Origin: Rhizobium sp. Q54
GTDB lineage: Bacteria; Pseudomonadota; Alphaproteobacteria; Rickettsiales; UBA1997
DNA length: 19,824 bases
NCBI GenBank assembly: GCA_945865745.1
Contig: CAMBFP010000004.1
Span: 1-19,824 of the forward strand
Reading direction: 5' to 3'
The notes beneath the pieces are model-generated. The model saw nothing but the letters and a program-made list of their open reading frames with translations. It ran no database searches and had not been told where the DNA came from. Numbering within the stretch: the first letter of the stretch is position 1; every line of letters starts with the position of its first letter. Positions 7,376-14,315 of the stretch are shown in pieces. Position numbers and translations under genes: made by a program.

Positions 7376-7927
7376 GGTAGTACTCTGTTTGCAAATTCTC
7401 TAAGCCAAATTCAATCTTAATCTTCCCACAACAAATTGTTCGGCTGCCCAGCAATCAATTCCTAGTTTTAAACTGACATTGCTGATATTTTATGGTTAAG
7501 AAGATCGGCTTCCAAGGCTATGTTTGACTAATTAAAGAGCTTTTGGCTTTAGTCACCAATTCGCAATTAATTCTCAAAACCGAATAGAGAGATTGAGAGA
7601 TCGCCATACTTTCTTCGCTGAATTTAAAATGAATTCCATCAAGAAAGATTATCGAGTAGAAATTCTCTAATGGCTGACTCTACTACTGTTTGATTTTTGA
7701 AATAAAATTATCTGGTGATTGACCGCGATTAAAGACTTAGAGATCTCAATTCCATACATCTCATCCCAGTGAGCCACAATTTCTCGGCAACTCATCCCAA
7801 GCCGTAAAGAGCGATGATTTTATCGGTTTAATTCTGTCTTTAGAATTGCTTGATTCTTGCTAATGAGTTAGTGCTCATTTTCTTTCAGCTTTTAAATTTA
7901 CATGAATTGTGAGGGGGTCAATCTACC
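7376..7927. mobile_element. degraded, internally deleted IS256-family insertion element
   Basis: The stretch contains a broken IS256-type transposase on the minus strand. The outer edges read GGTAG at 7376-7380 and CTACC at 7923-7927, facing each other as an inverted pair. Inside each is a weakly matching AATTC-containing segment, and the right-hand one (CTCACAATTCATG on the minus strand) resembles terminal repeats of this family. No 8-9 bp target duplication is seen outside these edges. At about 550 bp it is far shorter than an intact element (about 1.3-1.5 kb), so both coding sequence and mobility are lost. The edges are tentative; the transposase identity is firmer. Confidence 0.5.
7400..7850 (-). 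pseudogene. IS256/Mutator-family transposase pseudogene
   Basis: Three pieces can be read in different frames on the minus strand. First, around 7812-7740, DKIIALYGLG then, after a one-base shift, GMSCREIVAHWDEMYGIEIS matches the family's helix-turn-helix region (consensus I-LYA-GMS-RDI). Second, from 7673 down to a TAG at 7518, PLENFYSIIFLDGIHFK followed by YSVLRINCE matches the segment around the first catalytic Asp (consensus RPL--IYPI-FLD-IHFK ... VLGI). Third, QFVVGRLRLNLA ending at the stop at 7400-7402 resembles the family's C-terminal end. Most of the middle and the N-terminus are missing, and at least one frameshift and one internal stop are present. It cannot encode an active enzyme. 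Confidence 0.65.
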
Positions 7928-8069
7928 AAGGCACTAGTAACTTTTTTGTAACTTTGCGCGACTAGAACGCTTCAGCCTCTAAAGCTACTGTCTTATAAAT
8001 GTCAAAAAATATCAGCAATTTTTTGCATCGAAAAACAATCCTTATCTTCATATCAAGAAACTCTGACTA
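7928..8069. other. upstream region of the FAD-oxidase operon
   Basis: These 142 bp separate the IS remnant from the first gene of the FAD/DUF1365/Cfa/CHI-like operon and should contain its promoter. A TATAAA-like hexamer lies near 7995 and a TTGCAT near 8023, but neither has a well-spaced partner. I could not identify an RpoE/ChrR-type ECF promoter by eye. No Shine-Dalgarno precedes the ATG at 8070. Confidence 0.3.
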
Positions 8070-9338
8070 ATGAATAAAAGACCATCAATTGCGATAATTG
8101 GTTCCGGCATATCTGGGCTATCCGCGGCATATTTTCTTGCCGAAAAATATCGCATCAAACTCTATGAAAAAAATGATTATCTTGGAGGGCATTCAAACAC
8201 CTTTATGGCTGATTATGACGGTAAAAAAATCCCCGTTGATACCGGCTTTATCGTTTTCAATCACCAAACTTATCCAAATCTAAAAAGATTTTTTGAGCTA
8301 CTTCGCGTTGATTGCGCCAAAAGCAACATGTCCTTTGCCGCTAAGATTGACAACGGTCGTTTTGAATATGCTGGAACTAATTTGGCGACAGTTTTTGCCC
8401 AATTAAAAAATTTGCTCAATCCGCAATTCTGGCGAATGTTGTTTGATATCGCTCGCTTCAACAAAAAAGCGGAAGATGTTTTAAAAAAGGCATTCAACGC
8501 CAATTACACTTTATCCAACTTGCTCGATGAGTTGGGTGTGAAAAAATACTTTCGCGAATTCTATCTCTTGCCGATGTCTGGTGCGATTTGGAGCTGTCCG
8601 CTTGAAGCCATGTTGAGTTATCCAGCACAAAGCTTTGTAAGATTTTTTAAAAATCACGGATTACTCACGGTTGCTGATCAGCCGCAATGGTACACTGTCA
8701 AAGGTGGCTCGATCGAGTATGTGAAAAAAATTTCTGCTAAAATTAGTGACTCTGTAAGTCTTAATGATGCCGCGCTTGAGGTTGAGCGTTGTGTTGATGG
8801 GGTGTTGGTTAAGTCGAAGAAGGGCGAAGAGAAGTTCGACTCCGTTTTATTTGCTTGTCACGGTGATCAGGTTTTGAAAATTCTAAAAAATCCAACCGCG
8901 CAAGAGCGAGATATTTTTTCCAAATTTACCTACCAAGAAAATGTTGCAGTTTTGCATCGTGATCAGTCCTTAATGCCGATAAATAAAAGAGCCTGGGCAA
9001 GTTGGGTTTATGCAAAAAATGGTCAAGAATCAAACGGAATTTCAGTAACTTACTGGATGAATAATCTGCAAAATATTGACCATAAATTTCCTCTTTTTGT
9101 TACCCTAAATCCCAATCAAGAAATTGATTCTAATAAAGTTTTTGCTCGATTTGTTTATGAGCATCCAGTTTTTGATTCCGCTGCAATTAAAGCTCAAAAA
9201 GCCATCACAGAAATTCAAGGAACTGACCGTCTCTATTTTTGCGGAGCCTATCAAGAATATGGATTTCACGAAGATGGAATTCTCTCGGCGCTCGGCGCAA
9301 TAAACAAAATGGGAGTGAAAGCGCCGTGGCAAAACTAA
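8070..9338 (+). CDS. FAD-dependent amine-oxidase-like oxidoreductase (NAD/FAD-dependent)
   Basis: This 422-aa flavoprotein has an N-terminal dinucleotide fold GSGISG (11-16), an acidic ribose-binding residue at E33 (LYEKNDYLGGHSNTF), and a C-terminal FAD motif through FCGAYQEYGFHEDGILSALGA. It belongs to the amine oxidase/phytoene-desaturase-like superfamily. Relatives lie directly upstream of DUF1365 and Cfa-family genes in many proteobacteria and are implicated in modifying acyl chains of phospholipids. In Rhodobacter, genes of this neighbourhood are linked to singlet-oxygen response and to desaturation and oxygenation steps of furan fatty acid synthesis. I cannot assign which step this enzyme performs. 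It starts a tightly coupled four-gene operon; its last 13 bp overlap the GTG of the next gene. Confidence 0.85.
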   Translation: MNKRPSIAIIGSGISGLSAAYFLAEKYRIKLYEKNDYLGGHSNTFMADYDGKKIPVDTGFIVFNHQTYPNLKRFFELLRVDCAKSNMSFAAKIDNGRFEYAGTNLATVFAQLKNLLNPQFWRMLFDIARFNKKAEDVLKKAFNANYTLSNLLDELGVKKYFREFYLLPMSGAIWSCPLEAMLSYPAQSFVRFFKNHGLLTVADQPQWYTVKGGSIEYVKKISAKISDSVSLNDAALEVERCVDGVLVKSKKGEEKFDSVLFACHGDQVLKILKNPTAQERDIFSKFTYQENVAVLHRDQSLMPINKRAWASWVYAKNGQESNGISVTYWMNNLQNIDHKFPLFVTLNPNQEIDSNKVFARFVYEHPVFDSAAIKAQKAITEIQGTDRLYFCGAYQEYGFHEDGILSALGAINKMGVKAPWQN

Positions 9339-10105
9339 ATAAATTCTCACTTTGTCTTGCTGAAGTTTGGCACAAAAGGCTTCAACCTTCTGTAAATATT
9401 TTTTCCTACCGCGTTTTTTATCTGTGTTTTGACATCGCAAAATCTCACGTGATTGCTTCAAAGTTTCTTTCCAGAAATCGTTTTAACCTTTTTGGTTTTT
9501 ATGACAAAGATCACGGCAATCGTGATGGCTCAAATCTTGAGATGTGGGTTAGAAAGATTTTATCCGATCATAACCTCAATCACCAAGCTAAGCGGATTTT
9601 TCTTTTAACGCATCCGCGAGTTTTGGGTTACGTATTTAATCCGGTAAGTTTTTGGTTTTGTCTCGATGAGAAGGAAAGGCTGGTATCGGTTTTAGCTGAG
9701 GTGAGCAATACTTTCGGTGAAAGTCACAATTACCTAATTTTTAATCCTGATCACGCGACAATTAGTCCTAATCAATGGTTCGACGCCAAAAAAGAATTTC
9801 ATGTTTCGCCGTTTTTTAAGACAGAAGGAAGCTATAAATTTCGCTTCATTTTTAACCAAAAAAAAGTTGCGGCTTGGATCGATTATCTTTCAGATAATGG
9901 GCAAAAAAACCTGCTAACTAGCGTGATTTGTAAGAAAGTAAGGCCATCTGATTTATTGCTGTTGAAGCAATTTTTATTAATTCCTTTGATGACCTTCAAA
10001 ATAATTTTTTTAATTCATTGGCAGGCTTTAAAAATTTGGATCAAGGGAAATAAATATGTTCCCAAGCCTTGCCCCAAGACAATCAAACTAACGATAAATA
10101 AATGA
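9326..10105 (+). CDS. DUF1365-family protein
   Basis: This 259-aa protein matches DUF1365: an initial EVWHKRLQPSVNIFSYRVF block, NRFNLFGFYDKDHGNRDGSNL, and the hallmark PRVLGYVFNPVSFWFC followed by AEVSNTFGESHNYL. The biochemical activity is unresolved; the family is nearly always beside the FAD enzyme and a Cfa-type methyltransferase, which points to lipid modification at the membrane. I start it at GTG 9326 because GGGAG lies 10 bp upstream and the family homology begins there. An upstream in-frame ATG at 9239 would add 29 residues of arginine-rich sequence that is only a shadow of the preceding gene. It overlaps that gene by 13 bp and the next by 4 bp (ATGA). A hydrophobic stretch near the C-terminus (LLIPLMTFKIIFLIHW) may contact the membrane. 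Confidence 0.85.
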   Translation: MAKLNKFSLCLAEVWHKRLQPSVNIFSYRVFYLCFDIAKSHVIASKFLSRNRFNLFGFYDKDHGNRDGSNLEMWVRKILSDHNLNHQAKRIFLLTHPRVLGYVFNPVSFWFCLDEKERLVSVLAEVSNTFGESHNYLIFNPDHATISPNQWFDAKKEFHVSPFFKTEGSYKFRFIFNQKKVAAWIDYLSDNGQKNLLTSVICKKVRPSDLLLLKQFLLIPLMTFKIIFLIHWQALKIWIKGNKYVPKPCPKTIKLTINK

Positions 10106-11262
10106 AAAATTACGATCTAATCTGGAATGCTTTAAAAAATTGCGATTACGGCACCTTGGCCGTTACATTACCCGGCGGCATAACTAAGAACTTTATTGGT
10201 AAAAATTCCGGACCAGCTGCTGATGTTGTAATCAAGGATGATCGACTAATTGATTTAGTAATTTCTGGTGGCGATGTTGCCTTTGGCGAAGCCTATATGG
10301 ATGGATTTTGGGAGAGTTCAAACCTTGCTGATTTTCTAACATTTCTAACGCTTAATTCTCATGCTTTAGAAGACTTTTTTCACGCACGAAAATTACAGGC
10401 TTTGTTGCTTTTTTTTAAAAGCCTCTTCGCTAAAAACACCAAAAAAGGCAGCAAGAAAAACATCAGCGCCCATTACGATTTAGGAAATGATTTCTATCAG
10501 CTTTGGCTTGATGAAAGCATGACTTATTCCAGCGCAATTTTTGAGAATGAAGATTCTTCATTGTTAGAAGCGCAGCAAAAAAAATATCAGCGCATTTTAT
10601 CTAAACTTAATCCGGGAAATGTTTTAGAAATTGGCTGTGGATGGGGAGGCTTTGCACAAATATCTGCTGAATCAGGTAGAAAAATTACCGGCCTAACCAT
10701 CTCACAAAAGCAGCATGATTACGCCTCAAATCGCTTAAAAGAAGCTGGATTGCAAAATCTTTGCGACATCAAATTGCAAGATTACCGCGATGAAAAAACA
10801 CCTTATGACAACGTGGTTTCAATTGAGATGTTTGAAGCTGTAGGCGGTGAATATTGGAAGAAATATTTTCAGGTTTTGTGCGACTCTTTGAAATCAAAAG
10901 GGAAGGCGGTATTGCAAATTATCACAATCGATGAGCAAGTTTTTGCAGATTATCGCAATCGCGTTGACTTCATTCAAAAACATATTTTCCCCGGCGGCGT
11001 TTTGCCTTCAAAGTCAGTCATTCGTGAGCTTGCGAAAACTCACGGTTTCGAAGTAAAAAGCGAATTCGCCTTTGGCTTAGATTATGCCAAAACTCTAATG
11101 CTTTGGCTTGAGCGCTTTGACGCCAAGCATGAAGAAGTAAGGGCTCTTGGTTTTTCTGAAGAGTTTTTACGCAAATGGCGATTTTATTTATGTTACTGCG
11201 TAGCTGGCTTCAATGCGAAGCGCACTGACGTGGTACAGTTTGAGCTAGAAAAAATTACATGA
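10102..11262 (+). CDS. Cfa-family SAM-dependent methyltransferase acting on phospholipid acyl chains
   Basis: This 386-aa protein has the cyclopropane-fatty-acid synthase fold: SAHYDLGNDFYQLWLD (122-137), the SAM loop VLEIGCGWGG (174-183), LQDYRD (225-230), and IFPGGVLPS (295-303). Family members transfer a methyl or methylene group from SAM to the double bond of a phospholipid acyl chain. By my manual alignment, residues that bind bicarbonate in E. coli Cfa are partly changed: C139 is Ser144 and H266 is Gln272, while E239 is kept as Glu245 in FEAVG (E. coli FEHVG). This is the subgroup that accompanies DUF1365 genes, so the product may be a methylated rather than a cyclopropane acyl chain. 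It overlaps both neighbours by 4 bp (ATGA). Confidence 0.85.
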   Translation: MKNYDLIWNALKNCDYGTLAVTLPGGITKNFIGKNSGPAADVVIKDDRLIDLVISGGDVAFGEAYMDGFWESSNLADFLTFLTLNSHALEDFFHARKLQALLLFFKSLFAKNTKKGSKKNISAHYDLGNDFYQLWLDESMTYSSAIFENEDSSLLEAQQKKYQRILSKLNPGNVLEIGCGWGGFAQISAESGRKITGLTISQKQHDYASNRLKEAGLQNLCDIKLQDYRDEKTPYDNVVSIEMFEAVGGEYWKKYFQVLCDSLKSKGKAVLQIITIDEQVFADYRNRVDFIQKHIFPGGVLPSKSVIRELAKTHGFEVKSEFAFGLDYAKTLMLWLERFDAKHEEVRALGFSEEFLRKWRFYLCYCVAGFNAKRTDVVQFELEKIT

Positions 11263-11810
11263 AATTTCCAATTAAATTTCTTCTTGTTGCTCTACTTTAT
11301 TGGCCTTGCACCGCTTTTGCCGAGCAATCAAAGTCCTCGATAGAAATTCCAACAACAATTCAAAAGTCGTTTGAGCAACCATCTCTAGTTGGCTCTGCAA
11401 CTTTAAAGTTTCTAGGAATGAAGGTTTATGATATTTTTCTTTGGTCGGAAGGGGCGGGATTTTCTTATAAGAAAAAATTTGCCATTCACATCAAGTATAA
11501 CATGAATTTCAGTCGCGACGATCTGGCGCAAAGATCAATTGTTGAAATCGAGAAATTGCATGAATTGAGTAAGGAGGAGAAAGAAACCTACCTGGAGAAT
11601 CTAAAAGAAATCTTTCATCCGATAAAAAAAGGCGATGAAAAAACCGCTATTTTTGTTCCATCAAAAGGTGTTACAATGTTTCATAACAGCGAAATTACCG
11701 GTAGAATCTACGACCAAAAACTCTCTCGTCTTTTTGTTGATATCTGGCTTGACGAGAGAGGCTCTTATCCAGAAGTAACAAGAAAACTTCTGGGAAAAGA
11801 AATATTTTAA
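11259..11810 (+). CDS. secreted chalcone-isomerase-like protein
   Basis: This 183-aa protein has a signal peptide (KFPIKFLL core, AFA cleavage before residue 22) and a mature part with the chalcone-isomerase-like fold pattern: GSATLKFLGMKVYDIFLW near residues 45-62, a central KIEYN-like strand (HIKYNMNFSRDDLA), and a C-terminal segment ending in a conserved-looking WLDE. Bacterial members are not flavonoid enzymes; CHI-like proteins of this fold can bind fatty acids. It is predicted periplasmic, translated from an ATG that overlaps the Cfa-family stop by 4 bp, and is the last gene of the operon. A role in binding or sensing free or modified fatty acids is an inference from fold and position. 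Confidence 0.75.
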   Translation: MKFPIKFLLVALLYWPCTAFAEQSKSSIEIPTTIQKSFEQPSLVGSATLKFLGMKVYDIFLWSEGAGFSYKKKFAIHIKYNMNFSRDDLAQRSIVEIEKLHELSKEEKETYLENLKEIFHPIKKGDEKTAIFVPSKGVTMFHNSEITGRIYDQKLSRLFVDIWLDERGSYPEVTRKLLGKEIF

Positions 11811-11811
11811 C

Positions 11812-11826
11812 TTTCGAGAGTCGAAA
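11812..11826. repeat. short inverted repeat between convergent genes
   Basis: TTTCGA and TCGAAA flank a GAG loop, 1 bp after the CHI-like stop and about 50 bp after the end of rne. The arms are perfect but only 6 bp. The flanking bases are A-rich rather than T-rich on the plus strand, so it does not meet the usual form of an intrinsic terminator in either direction. It may still help end one of the two convergent transcripts. Confidence 0.3.
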
Positions 11827-11874
11827 AAATCTGGGAAATTGCCAATTTTTCGCGCCTAACTTTTGCTTCTAGTT

Positions 11875-13812
11875 TTAGTTAGAGCTATTTCCAAATGAGA
11901 ATAATTTTCCGAAAAATGATTTCTTTTCGTTGCGATTATTATTGAAGCGATCTCTGTTATCGCCACGACGGTTGTTGTTTTTTCTTCTGTTGTTGTCGCG
12001 AGGTTTGCGATTGCCGCGATCAGATTCTGATGCCACCTCATCTCCAGAAGAAGCGTTGTCAAAATAGCTTTTTTCCAAGCCAAGTTGATTAACTTTTCCG
12101 GTGGTAACTTGCATTTCGATTTCGCGTCTTTCGTCATCAGACAAACTCTTGCGTCTCTTGATGTTGAAGCCTTGCGAACCAACATCATCACCTTGATGCA
12201 TGAAGATATGAACATCATAATTTCTCTCGGTCGCCATGATTTCATGTTTCTTGAAATTCATGATGTAGGCGATGGTTTCAGAGTTGGTATAAACATAAAT
12301 CACGCCAGCTTGTTTATCTGAACAAGAGTGACGAATTGCGCGCAAAATGCTAACAGCCAAAATTTCTACTGAACGAACGTAACCAGTTCCGGCGCAATGT
12401 TTGCAAGGCTCGGTAATTGTTTCAAAAAAGCTGGCGCCAAGACGTTGACGCGACATTTCAAGTAAACCAAAAACGCTGATACGGCCGATTTGAATGCGGG
12501 CGCGATCATTTTCTAATTCGTCACGCAAAACTCTTTCGACATTACGACGATGTCTTTGCTCATACATATCGATGAAATCGATAACAACCAGACCGGCCAA
12601 ATCGCGGAGACGAAGTTGTTTAGCGATTTCTTTAACTGCTTCGAGGTTGGTTGCGAAAGCGGTTTCTTCGACGCCGATTTCACGAGTTGCGCGACCAGAG
12701 TTTACGTCGATTGCCACTAGAGCTTCGGTGTGATCAATTACGATTGAGCCGCCAGATGGAAGGTTAATATTTTTTTCGTAGAGCGCAGTGATTTGTTGTT
12801 CGACGCGATATTTATTAAAAATCGGCACGCGTTCTTCGTGCGATTTGATGTTATGAGCAGAGCCAGGCATGGTCAGCTTCACAAAGTTAAGAACGGTGTT
12901 AAAGGCTTCAGTTCCTTCGATGATTACTTCGCCAACATGTTCGTTGTAAACGTCGCGAATGCATCTTTTGATTACATCATCTTCCGCATGAATGAAGGCC
13001 GGAGCAGTTGATGAATCAGCGGTTTCTTTGATGTTGCTCCACAATCTGTTGAGATAATCGCAGTCGCGCTTGATGTCTTCGGGTTTTTTGCCGACGCCAG
13101 CAGTTCTGATGATTACTGAGCGGTCAGCTGGAGTGTTGAGTTCGTTTAAAATTGAGCGCAAAAGTTTGCGATCGCGGAAATTATCAACCTTCTTTGAAAC
13201 TCCTCCCTTGTTCGGCGTATTGGCCATAAGCACGCAATATTTACCGGCGATTGAGATGTAAGTCGTCATCGACGCGCCCTTATTGCCGCGCTCTTCTTTG
13301 GAGGTTTGTACCAAAATCAATTGGCCGGGCTTAATTACGTCTTGAATGTTGTAGCGCTTGTAAATGTTGTGAACATTGCCGCGATAAGCTCCTGTTTCAT
13401 CTTCAACCGAATGGGCACCAGTTGTTATTGAATCCTCGTTGTCGTCTTTGTTGCTGTCCCTGTCTTTAGGGTTGTTGCCGCGATCACGTTCTTCTGATTC
13501 ATTATTGTCTTCATCGTCATTTCGTGGAGCTTGGCTATTCATGTCGCGAAACTTTTGCCTTTCGCTTTCAGGAATTTGGTAGAAATCGGGATGGATATCG
13601 GCAAATGGTAAAAAGCCGTGACGGTCTGAGCCGTAATCAACGAAACAAGCCTGAAGAGAAGGCTCAACTCTAGTTACTTTTGCGAGGTAGATATTGCCTT
13701 TAATTTGTTTAATGGCGATGGCTTCACGATCAAAATCCTGGAGGATTCCATTTTCTAAAACTGCGATTCGGGTTTCTTCGCGGTGGGCGGCGTCGATTAA
13801 AATTGTTTTCAT
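11875..13812 (-). CDS. rne: ribonuclease E/G
   Basis: This essential endoribonuclease cuts single-stranded AU-rich RNA in mRNA decay and rRNA/tRNA maturation. At 645 aa it has a full catalytic half and only a short tail. The S1 domain begins at about residue 38 (GNIYLAKVTRVEPSLQACFVDYG) and is interrupted by an acidic, Asn-rich insert at about 95-140. The DNase-I-like site has AIDVNSGRATRE (Asp369) and VIDFIDM (Asp412); these match E. coli D303 and D346. The Zn-link is C470-x2-C473. The tail from about 600 is Arg/Asn-rich and ends KKSFFGKLFSFGNSSN, probably an RNA-binding segment; the long scaffold of enterobacterial RNase E is absent. AAGGA stands just before the ATG. The gene is alone and convergent with the CHI-like gene. 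Confidence 0.93.
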   Translation of the reverse strand: MKTILIDAAHREETRIAVLENGILQDFDREAIAIKQIKGNIYLAKVTRVEPSLQACFVDYGSDRHGFLPFADIHPDFYQIPESERQKFRDMNSQAPRNDDEDNNESEERDRGNNPKDRDSNKDDNEDSITTGAHSVEDETGAYRGNVHNIYKRYNIQDVIKPGQLILVQTSKEERGNKGASMTTYISIAGKYCVLMANTPNKGGVSKKVDNFRDRKLLRSILNELNTPADRSVIIRTAGVGKKPEDIKRDCDYLNRLWSNIKETADSSTAPAFIHAEDDVIKRCIRDVYNEHVGEVIIEGTEAFNTVLNFVKLTMPGSAHNIKSHEERVPIFNKYRVEQQITALYEKNINLPSGGSIVIDHTEALVAIDVNSGRATREIGVEETAFATNLEAVKEIAKQLRLRDLAGLVVIDFIDMYEQRHRRNVERVLRDELENDRARIQIGRISVFGLLEMSRQRLGASFFETITEPCKHCAGTGYVRSVEILAVSILRAIRHSCSDKQAGVIYVYTNSETIAYIMNFKKHEIMATERNYDVHIFMHQGDDVGSQGFNIKRRKSLSDDERREIEMQVTTGKVNQLGLEKSYFDNASSGDEVASESDRGNRKPRDNNRRKNNNRRGDNRDRFNNNRNEKKSFFGKLFSFGNSSN

Positions 13813-13988
13813 GTTCCTTGAAATTAATAGCGGAAGGAACGGCTATTTACCTAGGTCGAGATAAGATTGTTTGATGAGAATAACATAAAAATCCTAGGAA
13901 TAACTGCTTCAGCTGATTGTAAAAATGGTAGTAAATATTGGCGCAAAACGGCCAAGAAAAATTCGGGCGGAAGTTAGGAATCGCAAAC
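13813..13988. promoter_or_regulatory. leader/promoter region of rne
   Basis: These 176 bp lie upstream of rne and downstream of the cutA stop, so they should hold the rne promoter and its 5' untranslated region. Two CCTAGG palindromes occur near 13850 and 13893. On the minus strand TTGCGC is followed after 19 bp by TACAAT, a poor sigma-70 pair. RNase E genes often regulate their own mRNA through the leader, but no such structure could be recognised by eye here. Confidence 0.3.
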
Positions 13989-14315
13989 TTATTTACCAGT
14001 TGTTTCTGTTTGAGAGTCGAGCCAGTTTAAATATGCCTTAGAGCCTTGATCTATCTGAATCGCCAAGATTTGCGGAGTCTCGTAAGAATGATGTTCTTGA
14101 ATAATTTTTTCTACCGCCGGGTAAAGCGAATTTTTGGTTTTGATACGCAGTAAAATTTCGCGATCATTTTGTAATTTGTTCCGCCAAAAATACATGCTTT
14201 TGATCTCGCAAAATTGCACACAAGCAGCAAGATTTTTGCTTAATAAAATCTTCGCGAGATTTTTCGCTGAACGTAAGTTTGGGTAGGTAGTTTCAACTAA
14301 AATTAATTTTTTCAT
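13989..14315 (-). CDS. cutA: divalent-cation tolerance protein CutA
   Basis: This is a 108-aa trimeric ferredoxin-like protein of the CutA family, linked to divalent metal tolerance though its precise role is unsettled. Visible family features are the start KKLILVETTYPN, the LAACVQ strand, a YFWRNKLQNDREILLRIKT block, and HSYETPQILAI (family consensus HPYEVPEI). The length is normal. The start codon is forced by the family N-terminus, and its complement (CAT, 14313-14315) shares two bases with the ATG of the divergent phosphodiesterase gene. Any promoter or ribosome-binding site for cutA must therefore lie inside that other gene. Confidence 0.92.
   Translation of the reverse strand: MKKLILVETTYPNLRSAKNLAKILLSKNLAACVQFCEIKSMYFWRNKLQNDREILLRIKTKNSLYPAVEKIIQEHHSYETPQILAIQIDQGSKAYLNWLDSQTETTGK

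Noticed and set aside
9239..9325. Upstream ATG extending the DUF1365 protein by 29 residues
   Set aside because: The extension is arginine-rich shadow sequence of the FAD-oxidase gene; homology begins at the GTG at 9326, which has a GGGAG site.
9105..9461. Minus-strand 118-codon frame across the FAD-oxidase/DUF1365 junction
   Set aside because: It is a shadow of two well-supported plus-strand genes with no recognisable protein features.
11856..13261. Several open frames on either strand inside rne
   Set aside because: They are out-of-frame shadows of the RNase E gene: their translations are unlike any family and the rne frame carries complete catalytic motifs.
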